Shown here piece by piece: positions 1 to 13,200 of a stretch of DNA of 64,000 nucleotides. A program made the translations under genes and the position numbers. Each line of letters begins with the position of its first letter. Position 1 is the first letter of the stretch. The stretch comes from Sthenelais limicola (Eukaryota > Annelida > Polychaeta > Phyllodocida > Sigalionidae), in the NCBI GenBank assembly GCA_942159475.1, contig OW804094.1:61066966-61130965 (forward strand). Direction: 5' to 3'. The notes below the pieces were generated by a model. It made no database searches. It was not told the origin of the DNA and saw nothing but the letters and a program-made list of their open reading frames with translations.

Positions 1-833
1 TGTTTTCTTTCTCAAACCCTTTACTGTATGCTTGCATGTTACTCTCGTTCCAAGATCGTGTGAATATATGTACAAGTACAAGGTCTTACCACACGCTTTA
101 TTTGCTCTGTTCTTGTTTTGCGACACTTTTCTGTTTAACATTGAAACTCCCAATAGGACGGTCCAAACTTTTGAACTCACACACTACACCCAAATAGCAT
201 AAAATTCCTATGTTAAATCCTAAATAGTACGACTCATACAGAACTAAGCCCCGCCCCTTTTAACCCATACCGCACACCTTCTCAACTCCCGCACTGTGAA
301 ACATTAGCGCTTATCTCTACCTGCCGTAATCATAAGAGTAATTTAACACAAGATAAGAACAGGCAAACACGGACTGAACGTGGCAATGCCTTAATCACAC
401 ATATTTATTAGTATCAAGCTAGAAATTCTATACAAACTACCACGTAAAAAGCAAAATTGAATCATTTCTGATTTCCTAGTGTTAGAAGTCCCAAGTAGTA
501 CGACTCAAACACAAGCAAACTCAACCCACTATAAAACAATCTCTTAGGCCATGCCCATTTTAACACCTAGCGTACACTTTTCCTCTTGTAGTCCAACTCT
601 CCTCGCATATATAAAGCTTCTCCATATCCTGTCGATCCTTCCTACGAGCGGGACGGACACAACACTCTATCACCTATATACAACCCATAGCAAGTCAAAT
701 TACCTTACTCTGGAGGCTATCCGCCTATCCTCCTGGGTGACCCCCACCCCCCCTACCTCACCCAAGCAGTTATCTGCAAAGGGTACCATACCCCGAAGCT
801 TAGACAAAAAAGACCAAGCTCAAAACCTCCATT
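1..833 (+). other. LINE 5' region, no convincing gene
   Basis: This stretch precedes the LINE reading frame. It holds loosely repeated segments near 215-290 and 490-580. Both contain AGTACGACTCA followed by a CC-rich piece ending in a (G)C(G/A)(C/T)ACAC-type block, which suggests degenerate 5' UTR repeat units of the LINE. An open frame at 551-871 has no recognisable domain or coding bias that I can defend. The 5' end of the LINE was not found and may lie outside the window. Confidence 0.35.
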
Positions 834-3698
834 ATGCCACTGCCAAAAGGCATTTCTATCACCCACCTTAATGCTCAAAGTATATTAAATAAATTAGACA
901 TCTTAAAAGTTGAAATCCAAGAGTTAAACCCCACCATCCTAGGAATCTCAGAAACTTAGTTACATAATAAAATTCCTGAAATGCAAATAAATATTCCTAC
1001 CTACAATGTAATAAGAGTCGACAGAGCATGGAATGAACTAGGCAACTCCGATCCCAAAAGAGGAGGAGGTGTAGCCCTTTACATCAAAGAAAATATAGAT
1101 TTTACCCTCATCCCAAACCTTAATATTAGCTCAAAAAATGTAGAATGCATCTGGACTAGACTTAACATTAAATTCACAAAGCCCATTTATATAGCCTGCC
1201 TGTACAAACCACCAAATGGCTCGACTGAGCTATTAATCGAATATCTAACAAACTGCCTATCCACTCTCTCTACTACAAGAAACCATGAAGTATTTATAAT
1301 AGGGGACTTTAATATCAACTATCTGGAAAACAGCAAAGAAAGAAAGCTTCTGAAAGAACTCGAATCAGACTTTAACCTGACCCAGAAAATAACCAGCCCA
1401 ACCAGATTTCATATCAACAAAGATAAAAAACTAGCTGGCACCCTAATTGATCACATATATTCAAACAGTGAAATTATATCACAGGCTGGAGTCTGTGACT
1501 CCAACCTTAGTGACCATGAAATGATTTATCTGATTAGAAAGAAAGCAAAAACCAAATTTGAAACTAAACTAAAAATGAGTAGGTCCTATAGGAAATTCAA
1601 TGAACAAGACTTTCAAAACCATCTTAGATCGGACTTTACCTGGGAAACCTTCATGAATATTTCAAATCCTACTGAAGCCTGGCAATTAATCCTGCTAAGA
1701 ATAAATACTCTCCTCAATAAAATAGCCCCCCTTAGGAAAATTAAAGTTAAAATAAGCAACGACCCATGGATAACTCAAAACTTAATAGATCAAATTAAAG
1801 AGAAAAACAGAGCCAGAAAACTAGCAATTAAAACCAAATCAGAGCAAAACTGGCAAAATGCCAAATCTCTGAGAAAATCAACTAACATCTCACTCCAAAA
1901 TGCCAAAAGAGAATTCATATTAAATGAGTTAAACAACAACAAAAATGACCAAAAAAAGTTCTGGGAAATAGTCAATGTAGTCTCCCCATCCAAAAATAAA
2001 TCACACACAATAAATCTAACTGATGACAACAATAACCCAATAAACCAGCATGATATCCCACAACATGTAAACAACTTTTTTGTGAACATTGCATCAACAC
2101 TTACAAAAGATCTAAAACCAAACTGGGCTCCTTGTACACCCCCTACACCCAGCTGTTTGCAAAACATCAGCACAAACTTAAATGAAGTTTGGAAATTAGT
2201 CAAAAATATTGATACAAACAAATCCTCCTCCATAGAGCACCTACCCAACAGAATTTTAAAACTAGCCTTGCTGACACTATGTAAAGAGTTCACTCATTGT
2301 ATCAACCTATCCCTTCACACCTCAATAGTACCCCCTGAATGGAAAACAGCAAAAATTGTTCCGTTATTTAAAGGAGGAAATCAAAACAAAATTAACAACT
2401 ACAGACCAATAGCACTTCTTCCAACCCCAAGTAAGATCATTGAAAAAATTGTACATACCAAAATATATGAATATCTAGAAACCCATGAAATATTAAATCC
2501 TAAGCAATTTGGATTCAGGCCTGGCAGGTCCACGATTGAAGCTATATCTCTATACACTGATGACATAGCCTGGAATCTAGACAAAAATACAGACACCTTA
2601 GTTTCTTATATTGATTTTAAAAAAGCTTTTGATATGGTTAATCATGAAATATTACTACAAAAATTAGAACACATAGGTATAAAAGGGAATTTATTAAAAT
2701 GGTGTAAAGCATATCTTGAAAACAGACATCAGCTAGCAATAGTCAACAACATCACCTCTGATCCTATCCCTGTACGTACAGGGGTGCCCCAAGGTTCCAT
2801 TATTGGACCTCTCTTTTTTATCATTTTTATAAATGACCTAGCAAATGAAATCAGGAACTCAAAATTATCTTTATATGCAGACGACACTATCTTTTATATC
2901 CATGGCAAGACACTAGACAGTTTATATGAACAAATGCAAACAGCAGTAGATGACCTACACAAATGGTGCAAGAAAAACCTATTTCTAGTTAATTCTGAAA
3001 AATCCAACATAATGTTTTTTACTAGATCTCACCTAAATAGGAAATTAGCAAAAACAAAAACAATCTCCTACAACAACAGTAAACTCAAACAAACAGCCAC
3101 TTACAAATATTTAGGAATCACCATAGATGAAGGACTTACCTTCAAGAAGCAAATATCTCAACTAATACAGACAATAGTTTACAAAATCCATCAATTACAT
3201 AAGATTAGAAAATACCTAGATAAACCATCAGCCCTCAAAATTTACAAAACAAAGATTCTCCCATTTTTCGATTATGGTGACATATTAATTCACAATACTA
3301 ACAAACCTCTACTAGATAAACTTCAAAGACTCCAAAATAGATCACTCAAACTAGCACTAAATTTACCATATGAGACCCCAACCAACTTAGTTCACTCAAT
3401 AGCTAAAGTACCACTTCTAAGTCACAGAAGAACAGTTCACCTCAGATCCTTGGCATATAAAAGAAAAAACAATGATTCTTATACAAACCAACCTAAAAGA
3501 AATACAAGACAACAGGAAGCACCTACCCTTAAAACCCCCCATTTTAGAACAAAATATGGTGAAAACACAATTCAAATAAAATGTGCCAGATCATGGAATG
3601 AGTTATCTGCAAAACAACGAAATATAGGTACCATAGAAATTTTTAAATCTAATCAAAAAATATGGCTAGATACACTATACATCCAAAACAACCCATAA
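834..3698 (+). pseudogene. LINE ORF2: APE-type endonuclease plus reverse transcriptase, one amber codon
   Basis: Non-LTR retrotransposon protein that would nick target DNA and copy its RNA in place. Translation from ATG 834 reads HLNAQS and ISET, then TAG at 957-959, then continues in the same frame to 3698. The endonuclease shows GGGVALYIK, LYKPPNG, GDFNI and the SDH motif. The reverse transcriptase shows FGFRPGRST, YIDFKKAFD, GVPQGSIIGPLFF and the catalytic YADD. The usual family residue after SET is Trp, so TGG to TAG by one base explains the stop. An ATG at 981 is open to the end but would lack the first endonuclease strand. The order and motifs fit the CR1/Jockey superfamily; I cannot name the family. 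Confidence 0.85.
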
Positions 3699-5655
3699 TA
3701 AAATGACCCCCACCATTCACAAATTCCCATATCTAACAAAACATTCATTAACCTTCTACTAACCTAATTTTGAACCTGCTAACACATGTATGCTCAGGTA
3801 CAAATACAAGTGGCAAAGCAGGATAACATAATATTATATCATTTAATCATTCTATCATTATAAGTAATCTTTATCTGTAGAAAACATTCTTTGATAATAT
3901 TCTATTCTGAAAATTTACTTAAAATAAAGGAAGTTCAGCTAACACTAACAAGTGGCACAGCAATGTCTTCCACCCTTCCTCTTTATTCAACTCTATCTCA
4001 ACTCTGTAAATATATGTATATATTGAAATATTGTACAAAGGAAATCTGGGGCAAGTGAAAAGCCCTACTGCTGGGACTTGAACTACCCAGTATAAATAAA
4101 AGCTTAAACAAAATATATGTAATTGCAATATGATTTAAATATAGTATTAGCAACACACATAGCTTGGGATGAACACAGGCGAACACTACCATTGTATGAG
4201 CACCCACAGTCAGTTTGCTCTCCGTCCATCCCCTCCCTTCTATCCTTGCTCTATCAAACCCTATCCTCTCTCTGGCTCCCGGTCACTCCCCCTCTCTAAA
4301 CCTTCTCCTCTTTCTTCTTGTTCATATCTCTGCTCCATCTATCAACACTCCCATGCCCATGACGATATTATTTCTCTAGCAACATTCAAATATTTCAGTT
4401 TCATACATACACCACAACATTTTAAAAATCATACATAAACACTCCAGCATAAGAAGTTCTGGTGTTAAACGTGGGGCATGTTATATCACATAAGTATGGA
4501 TATGAGATTACTTAGTTGGACATGAGTCAGAATCCTAGCAGATTGGGTCAGATGTATACAATAGGCTGTATATGCATGGTGAAAAGGTGACATCAAATAT
4601 GATATCACAAAATCCATCCATCCATGCTTATTTCTTTATGGTTTCTTTCTAATTGATGTAATTGAAACAATTCTGCATCAATAAAAAGAATTTCAACAAC
4701 AACAATAAATCTAAGCTCTGCTCCCATGCATCATTGGTTTATTCAAGTAGTGTTTCGTCCTCCTACACCACCCCACTGTTTTGAAAGAGGCCTTCCTACA
4801 ATTATAATGGTAGAATACCTACTGCTGGACACACATAGTATAGAAAGAGGAGAATCAATTTCTCTAGACAGGCAAACCAACTTCATACATCCAAATTGAG
4901 CATCACCATGGGCAGTTTGTGTTTATTCAGTAATGGGATTAGATCTGACCCAATTACTTAACTGGGGTTTGCTGACTTACACCAGCCTCTGCACCATATA
5001 CTTTGGGCTTTAGTCACAGTTCAATGAACACTGATGGCAATATGTAAATGTAACATATTTATGTGATGGCCCGGGTCACAAAAGAAAATGGCAAAACTGA
5101 GTCCCTCTGTGCTTATGTATGAATGCAGTAATTAGATTTTTAAAGCACTGCCCTAACGTTTCATATAAAGCCATGTTCCATTTGCAGCACTCCAAAGTTT
5201 TATGGTTGTAATATTTGGTCGTTTGAAATGAAACGAAGACCAGGATGAAGCTTAGTTTGTTGTCTTATTGTTTACATACATACTGAGATTTTACCACATT
5301 TGTCTAGCCCAGCAAATTGCTCAGTAAACGACGCCTTTGTTAGTACAATGGCCACGGGTAGGGTTAGTGCTTAAGTCAAGACACAGAGCGTGGCAGATCC
5401 TCTAAAATTAAAAACAATAATGAGATCAAGTGCAAGAGTGGAATATGGAATTTGGAATATATATGAAACGATTCAGTATAAAGAGAAAATTCCGATAAAC
5501 TTTATTTCAAGACAATCGGACCAGAAGTTTTCGATGTGTGTGTATTTTCGCATAAAGGTCGGGCTGCTCATACAATGGCAGTGTTTGCCTAGTTCATCCA
5601 AAGCTACGCGCATTGCTAATATAATCCACGAAAATACCTTGTGACCATCTACTGG
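3699..5655. other. LINE 3' region and Polinton left flank
   Basis: No gene seen. The LINE 3' UTR follows directly. A candidate 3' tail lies near 4655-4712, where CATCAATAAAAAG is followed by an AAC-rich run (TTCAACAACAACAATAAAT), like the microsatellite tails of CR1/Jockey elements. The rest, including short frames at 4169-4438 and 5390-5644, lacks domains or coding signals. The last six bases (5650-5655, TACTGG) are the left target duplication of the Polinton. Confidence 0.4.
5650..5655. repeat. Polinton target-site duplication, left (TACTGG)
   Basis: TACTGG directly precedes the left terminus. The same hexamer directly follows the right terminus at 43780-43785. Six bases is the length known for Polinton integrase. 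Confidence 0.93.
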
Positions 5656-5911
5656 AGTAGTAGTACTCACCACCGACAACCCGCGCTTTTGTGAGTAATG
5701 GTAGGAAATGGTAGAGATTTTGGTCGATTTGATTGACAGGTTACTCATTTTCTCGCGCGGCGCGCGGCGCGGCAGGCAGCGTGCGGTAGACGCGGTGAGA
5801 GGGCGCGCGGTAGACGCAGTAGAGACGCGTGGGCGCGCGTAGCGCGTTGGTAGGGGGATATGGGTGGGGGAGAGGGTGGTGGTGGTGGTGGTGGTGTGGA
5901 GAGGAGAGGGG
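5656..5911 (+). repeat. Polinton left terminal inverted repeat, 256 bp
   Basis: Matches the reverse complement of 43524-43779 over 256 bp with no mismatch that I could find by eye, including an equal-length (GGT)7 run. It is GC-rich with CGCG blocks (GCGCGGCGCGCGG), unlike the AT-rich flanks. Perfect arms imply recent insertion or copying-based homogenisation. Confidence 0.95.
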
Positions 5912-6204
5912 AGAGATTGGTGTCTTTGCCTATGTATATGTACTTGGGGATTAAGTGTGTATAAGGGTGGGGAAGAGGGGGTGTTTGGATGGGTGATTGT
6001 ATGCTTTTGTTGGGCTGTTACATGGATGGAGGTGAGAGGGTACGCGAGAGATGGTGTGTAACAAGAGATGAAGTGTATAGAAATCCTTTATTTGAACATG
6101 GTTTATCCATTTGAATTGGGTATATAGCATAAAGCACATACGTATAAAGCGTATAAAGTCCTACGTTAATCTCGGGCCCTTTTTGGGTGCGTCCTTTGCG
6201 CTTT

Positions 6205-7128
6205 TTAGTTAGTGTCATTTGACGTGGATGGGTATGGGGTGGATATTGGTAGATATAAATTACTTTTGCTATTTGATTCGAAACAACAACAATGACAACG
6301 TGCGCAAATTGTGTGAGGGTAGAATGGCGTTTCAAATGCTAGAAATATGTGCTTTAGATTAAGATCGTCACAGCAGTTGTCATCCCATATATCCATATCG
6401 TCTAATGGGAATTGTTTTCCGCAGTAACAGGACACATGGCTTTTTCCCTGCCTTCTGAGTTGTATTTTCCAATCGTCCGGGTATTGGTGTGAAATGAGTG
6501 TATCTGGGTATTCTTCCTTTCTTTGACTGAACATTAGCATTAATCGACTGTGTGAGCATGTATTTCCTGTCGAGAGGACGGGGAGAACTTCAGCTGCGTT
6601 GAAATTATTCAATCTTTTGGTCTTTAATGTGTCGATGAATATGATTGCTGAGTTGAATGGGCACTCATTGGTAAATCCTGTATATTCCAAAAAGGTTCCA
6701 GGAGGAATAAAGAACTCTTTGGTTTGTTTGAATAATTTTTGCACTAGCACAAGTTTATAGTGTGTTCCGAAGTCGTGGAAGGCTCTATGTGAGATGAAAT
6801 TGGTATCCTTTTTAATGAATAGAATTTTGAGTCCTGCGCTTTTAACAGGGCGCCACTTTTCCCCGTTTGATAGGCAAGCATTTGCTATAGCATTTGCTTT
6901 ATCTCCACTGCAGATGTTGAATTGAACCCCTGCGTTATCGCGTATGAATTCTTGCAGAATTTGTAGTGTTCTACGTGGGTTTTCCATGGCTTTTTTTTTC
7001 TGCGCATTTCGAATGCGATTGAGATATCTATATCTGTATGGACCCATTGCGTTGAGGAGAGTGTTTGTTTTGAGTCGGGCGACGCTCGATCTTTCTTTAA
7101 ATAAACCCAGCGAAATGTATTGCCTCAT
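6205..7128 (-). CDS. Cys-rich Polinton protein, 307 aa (left-end paralogue)
   Basis: Not assignable to a named family. The C-terminal third carries a cysteine/histidine array: CYCG, then CC-x6-H-x-F, then C-x-R-C-x-C-C. This fits one or two zinc sites. The same array, with the same spacing in its last two parts, occurs in the 269-aa protein at 38576-39385, and a middle segment (P-x-G-x3-E...F-x-N-E) also matches, so the two are paralogues at opposite ends of the element. The N-terminus is basic (RNAQKKKAMENPRR). It is divergent from the polymerase gene, with 97 bp between start codons. The start at 7128 is the first Met of the open frame. No signal peptide or membrane segment. Role unknown. 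Confidence 0.75.
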   Translation of the reverse strand: MRQYISLGLFKERSSVARLKTNTLLNAMGPYRYRYLNRIRNAQKKKAMENPRRTLQILQEFIRDNAGVQFNICSGDKANAIANACLSNGEKWRPVKSAGLKILFIKKDTNFISHRAFHDFGTHYKLVLVQKLFKQTKEFFIPPGTFLEYTGFTNECPFNSAIIFIDTLKTKRLNNFNAAEVLPVLSTGNTCSHSRLMLMFSQRKEEYPDTLISHQYPDDWKIQLRRQGKSHVSCYCGKQFPLDDMDIWDDNCCDDLNLKHIFLAFETPFYPHTICARCHCCCFESNSKSNLYLPISTPYPSTSNDTN

Positions 7129-7225
7129 TACCTCACCAGGTGGAGTTGGTCATATGTTACATTGTACATATATATATATATGGTGGAAAAAGAGCGCGTG
7201 ATTAATTTGAAAAAAACATTTGACC
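7129..7225. promoter_or_regulatory. Divergent promoter region, left end
   Basis: Ninety-seven bases separate the start codons of the (-) Cys-rich gene and the (+) polymerase gene. An alternating TA run at about 7169-7181 is the only TATA-like element, so it may serve both directions. The polymerase ATG at 7226 sits in ACCATGG, a good Kozak context. Confidence 0.5.
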
Positions 7226-10200
7226 ATGGAAGAAGTTACGTATGAGGAAGTTACTCAATTTTCCGATGCAGTGCAATTATACTTTTGGGCTCTTGAACGA
7301 GGAATAGAGCGGCATAAGTATGTTCAAGGACAAATGGCTTATTTACGACAAGTGAGTGCCCCTGGAGTTTGGAATTATGACCTTGGAATTATGCCTTTTG
7401 GGAATACTGTTGTGATTTTATTTTTACTATGTCTATGTTATGATATTGTAGATGGAAGCAGCTAATAGGGAGAGGAGTACTTTTTGTATGGTGAGCTATT
7501 TTTATATTTTATATTGACTGCATTAGTGAAAAGTGAAGAACTGATTACAGTGAGTTGATTAGAGCGAATTTTTTTTTTTTTTTTTTCTCTATAGCTTCCA
7601 ACGACTACTCATGAATTGAGTGCAATTGCTGCTCCTGCTGCTGCTCCTGCTGCTGCTCCTGCTGCTGCACCCTTACCGGCTCATTTGCCTGTGAGTGTAC
7701 CTGAAGAGGGGGATTTGTCACCGTTAGATTTGTCTATTCCGCTGGATATATCAGAGATTGATTTCCACACTACAGAGATTGAGGCTCCCACACTACAGTC
7801 CATTATTGAGGAGTATGGAATAGATAAAATGGACAATGTACCAAGCGATTTGGATATATTGAATGCCTTGGAACAGCAGGTAACTTCGGGCTTTATTAGG
7901 CTTTAGTAGAATATTCTGTTTAAAAAATATAACTAAGAGATGAGAATTACAATGTATATTTTTATTTAATAGTTAGCCGAACAAACTACATTTTCTGGGG
8001 GAGAAGGTACAGGGAAGAAACCACTTGAAGTGAACGCGGAGAAGAAGGGGGTGGTTCAAGTGCCCCTGGCTGGTTCAGTGCTTTACAGTCCCATTTCATC
8101 ATGCGACGAGGGTTCAAGAGAGTCTGTTGTACTTCCGCCGCTGGCGCCGCAGGAGGGCGTTGTGGAGGAGGTAGTGGCGGCGGAGGAGGTGGTGGCGGAG
8201 GAGGAGGAGGAGGAGGCTGTGAAGGTTGATGAGACATTCCAGTCGCGAGCTCAGGTAAAATTCCTGTCTTGATTTTTTTCTGAAAAATACAAAAAATGTT
8301 GAAAGTGGCTCTACAATTTTTTTTTTTTTTTTATATTTTAGGAGCTTTGTGACAAATGCGGATTAATGGTTGAATCTAATTCCAAGACTTCTGCCATGCA
8401 TAATTTGGGGAAGTGCTTTTCCCTTTCCTTTGCTCCTGAGGAAGAAATGGATTATGGCAATGATGATGATGATGATGAAGTGGTGATGGTTGATGATAAG
8501 GCTTCTAAAATCTTACATGAGAAGGATCATGAGGATCATGAGGAGGAGGATCATGAGGAGGAGGAGGAGGAGGAGGAGGAGGAGGAGGAGGATAAGGAAA
8601 ACATACATATGGGAAAAGTAAATACTTTACTTAAGAAAATAAAAGTCATACGTTATTGAGAAATTGATTTTTTATTTTATAATCTTTCTTTTTTCCTTAC
8701 AGAAACCACCCCGTTTTATTTTGTGTCAGTATTGCGAAAAGCCATTTAAGCGCAAGTATAATTGTCAACGGCATGAGGTGACTTGCAAACTTCGCCTAAA
8801 GCCTTGTGGAGATTGCGGCTACAAGCCCTTGTCCAAAGCCGATGCCATTCATCACGCTCGTCTTCACAACAGGACCTATAGGTGTCGTACGTGTGATGAA
8901 AAATTTGCAAATAGACGTGCTCTTTACTTACACCGAGGTCGACTGCATGGAAGAGGCGGCGAACTTCAACCAGAGCCTTGGGATCCTGAAAACTCGCCCT
9001 TTGATGATCCCGCTATGGAAGAGGTGTTTAATGCAAATAGAGGTCATGTGTTACGGAATCACGCAAGAGGTGATTTATCCATTGTGTTTAACTTTCCAGT
9101 GGATGATTTGACTCCGGCTGTGTTTGAAAGTCAAGTGGATAGCATGTCTACTGAATTAGACCAGACTTGTAAAATTGATGTGTCTTTAGGTATTTTATTG
9201 AGGCATAGCGAGACGGGAGAATATCGTTATTTTGTCCCTTTTTCGAACGCGTCTTTATTTGATGAACCAATGTACATATCCAAACACAAGGACTTTGATA
9301 AGTTGAAAGAGCGATTAATTAACTTGGACGTTGATGAGCTCATTAGGCAAATGAGGCCTAATTCCAAATGGAAGCCTGTGATGGTTTTGAATGTAAACTA
9401 CTTTGTAACACTAACCAATTGGCCGTTAGGTCGCGGTCTTTGCCCGGATTATCTCCGCCGAAAGAAAAGTGTGATTACTTTGGATACCAAACCCAATTCC
9501 AGACATCGACATCCGATTAAAGACAAACTTTGTGCCTTTCGGGCCTTGGCCTTGCATATGGGCTGCGAATTTGAACATTTAGACACCTTTGCAGAGAGGT
9601 TGTATAGAGAATGGCGGCAATACAATGAAAGTGTTTTGAATGTAGCCTTGGACGAAGACCCGGCTTTATACAAAGGCTTGCTCATGGAGGAGTTTTCCGA
9701 TTTTGAGCAGTGTTTTAGTGTTTGTTTACAGGTATATGATTTACAACCCAATGGCGCCGTGCTTGTGAGATATTTATCGCATGAAAAGTTTAATTCTGTG
9801 TTGTATTTGAACCTTTATGAGGATCACTTGAGCTATATTTCGGATTTTAAAAGCTTTGCCAAAAAGTTTGAGTGTGAAACATGTCAGCGGATATTTAAAC
9901 ACAAAACCGACTTGACAAGGCATCGGTTGGTTTGCTTAGCGCAGACGAAATTCCAGCTTCGTGGGGGAGTTTACTGCCCGAGCAAGACCGTTTTCGAAGA
10001 CCTGGAAGACGTTGGGATATGCAGCGATGATATTACATTCTCGTGGTTTGCTGCATTTGATTTTGAGTCGATATTGGCCACGACACACGAACAGAATTCA
10101 GAAAAGTTAGTTTGGGTGCAAAACCACAAACCTATTTCTGTGAGTGTGTGTTCGAATATTGAGGGCTACACAGAGCCTTTGTGTTTTGTGGAGGAAAACC

Positions 10201-13200
10201 TTGATGAGCTGCTAGGGAGCATGTTTTCTTACTTGCATTTATTGCAAGAAACATCGTTTGCCCTTGCTAAACAAAAATGGCAAAAGGTGACTTTGGAGTT
10301 GGAACGACAGTTGGCATTTTGGCGGGTACCTGAAACTATGGATGATGCTAGCAATGATGATGATTATGATCATGAGGAGGACAAGGAGGAGGATCATGAG
10401 GAGGAGGAGGAGGAGAAGGAGGAGGAGGAGGATGGAGAATTAGAAGAAGCTCGGTTTGTTGAAACCGAAGTGGACGAGAACCGCTCAAAGAAAGTAATGC
10501 ACCGATACCTTGTGAGGCTGAAGGAGAAATTTGAGGATTACATGAGTGTGTTGCCTGTGTTTGGGTTTAATTCATCGAATTACGACATTAATTTGGTGAA
10601 GGAACTATTCTTTAAGCACATGAATTTCAACGATAGGAAAAATTTCGTAGCCAAGCGAAATAACAGCTATCTTGTGGTTCAGAACGAGCGCTTGAAATTT
10701 ATGGACATTGCCAATTTTTTAGCGCCTGGCTGTTCCTATGCCCAGTTTCTCACAGCGTTTGGGGTGGACGGCGAGCTGTCAAAGAAATACTTTCCATACG
10801 AATACCTTACCAGTGCTGATAAATTGAATGACACTCAACTACCGCCGCATGAGGCTTTTTATTCCACCTTGAAAAACTCCAATATTTCCAAAGAAGAATA
10901 TGAGGAGATGCAACAGGTTTGGAGGGAGAAAGGAATGAAAACACTACGGGATTACCTTGTGTATTATAATAACAACGATACGTTGCCATTTTGTCTGGCC
11001 ACCTCCAAACTGCAGGATTTTTACCATAGTCGTGGTATTGATGTGTTCAAGAATTCAATCAGTTGTCCTGGAAGCGCGCGAAAGATGCTTTACCAATCGG
11101 GGAATGAGCATGGAAGCTTTTTCTGCAAGATTTCTCCCGAGCATAGAGACCTGTATGCGGTGATTAGCAGAAATATCATTGGCGGGCCCTCCATTATTTT
11201 CAACCGCCGACTGATAGCCGGCGAGACTTTCTTGAGACCCGGCTCGGAATTGAAAGTGGAAAAGATCATGGGGTATGATTGCAATGCCCTGTATTTGTAC
11301 GCCATCGGACAGGAGATGCCTACGGGATTTTACATTAGACGGGAGAGGGATCGCGACTTTAAGCCTGAGAAGATCCAGAGACATATGTTGATGTATGCCT
11401 GGATGGATTGGTTGAATTTTCAGGATCCTTCCTTGGAAATTAAGCACGCATGCAACTACGGCAAGGAAGTGAGGATAGGGAGCTTTTTAGTGGATGGCAT
11501 TTCGCGCAACAAACTGGAGAATGGCAAGAACCTTATCATAGAAGTATCGGGGTGCTACTTTCACGGTTGCCCTTGCATGAGCGGTAAGATGGGTGAGAGA
11601 GCGAGATTGAAAAAGCTGAAACGGACCATAGAAAGAGAAGAACTCTTGAAAGAATGGGGCTACGAAGTGAGAAACTACTGGGAGTGTCGGATTCGTAAAG
11701 AAGTGAAGACAAATCCTAAGTGGAAAGCTTTTTTGAAAAGCTACCTTCCATTGTTTTATTCCAAGCACCCGTCAAAAGTATCCGAAGAGGAGATTTTGAA
11801 TGCAGTGCAATCCGAGGGGATATTTGGAATGGTAGAGGTCGATATTTCGGTCGATGACTCTGATGAAGCCAGGGCATACTTTGGTGAGATGTGTCCTTTA
11901 TTTTGCACGACGAAAGTGCCTTACGAAGCGTTTGGCGAGCACATGCAAGCACACTGCGAGCGCTTTGATATTTCAAAGAAACCGCGAAAGTTACTGGTCT
12001 CTGGCATTCACGCCAAGCGACTATTGCTAGCCACTCCTTTGCTGAAGTGGTACTTGGATATGGGGTTGAAAGTGACGCATATTTACCAAGTGGTGGAGTT
12101 TTGCAAGGCCGCGTGCTTTAGCACGTTTGTGAACGAAGTGACGGAGGCTAGATTAAAAGGAGACAGTGACCCTTCTCAAGCCATTATTGCAGACACAATG
12201 AAATTGCTCGGGAATTCCGCCTATGGGGGCTGCATTCTTAACAAGGAGAAACACAAATCTGTGATATATTCCAACAACAAAAACACAGTGATGATGAAAG
12301 CGAACAGCCCCCTTTACCGTAAAATGACAGAACTTGGAGAAAATTACTTTGAGATCGAGATGGCGAAACGGCGAATTGTGCTAGATCTTCCCATTTACTT
12401 GGGCTTTTTCATTTTGCAATACGCCAAGAAAAGAATGCTGGAATTTTACTACGGCTGTATTGATCATTACCTTGGGAGAGGTAACTTTTCTTTGGGAGAG
12501 ACAGACACTGACAGTCTCTATTTTGCGATAAGCACCAAAACATTGCAAGAATCTGTTCGCCCAGAGGTAAAAAAACAATTTTTGGATGAAATATACGATC
12601 GATGCTCCGATGATTTGGATCCCGTATGGTTTCCTCGAGAATGTTGCGATACTCACAGGAAAAGAGACAAGAGAAAACCAGGTGCCTTTAAACTGGAAGC
12701 TGAGGGTCAGGAGCTTCTTTGCTTATCGAGTAAAACCTACATTTTGAAAAATGAAGACAAGGTCAAGTTTAGCTCGAAGGGGATTAGTAAAAGAGGATTA
12801 GATAATGTCTTTGATCTGTACGCTTCGGTGTTGCAAACTGGCAAATCGAGATCAGCGGTGAATCGCAGTTTCAGAGCGAGGAATAACACCATTTACACCT
12901 ACGAGCAAGCCCGCAATGGCTTTAGCTACTTTTACTGTAAACGTGAAGTTTTGCCCGATGGTGTATCGACACGGTGTTTGGACATGGTGCTGTGTCCCTG
13001 GGGGGAGGACGGAACTTGCTGGTTTGACAAGTCAGATCCTTTATCTTTGGAGTACCCATGCACCTTGAGGTGGGGGGAGTACATGTTCGCCAACGCAGAG
13101 CAGCTGTATTCCTACCTTCTTTGTTTGTTTCACGGCGAAGAGCAAAAATTAAGAAAGGTTCTTTATTACTCCAACGCCGAGTACCTTCGCGCTGTGTTGA

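Noticed and set aside
551..871. 106-residue frame before the LINE ORF2
   Set aside because: No ORF1 features such as zinc knuckle, RRM or coiled coil; it overlaps the start of the endonuclease frame.
11055..11447. 130-residue (-) frame inside polymerase exon 5
   Set aside because: Antisense shadow of the conserved polymerase domain.
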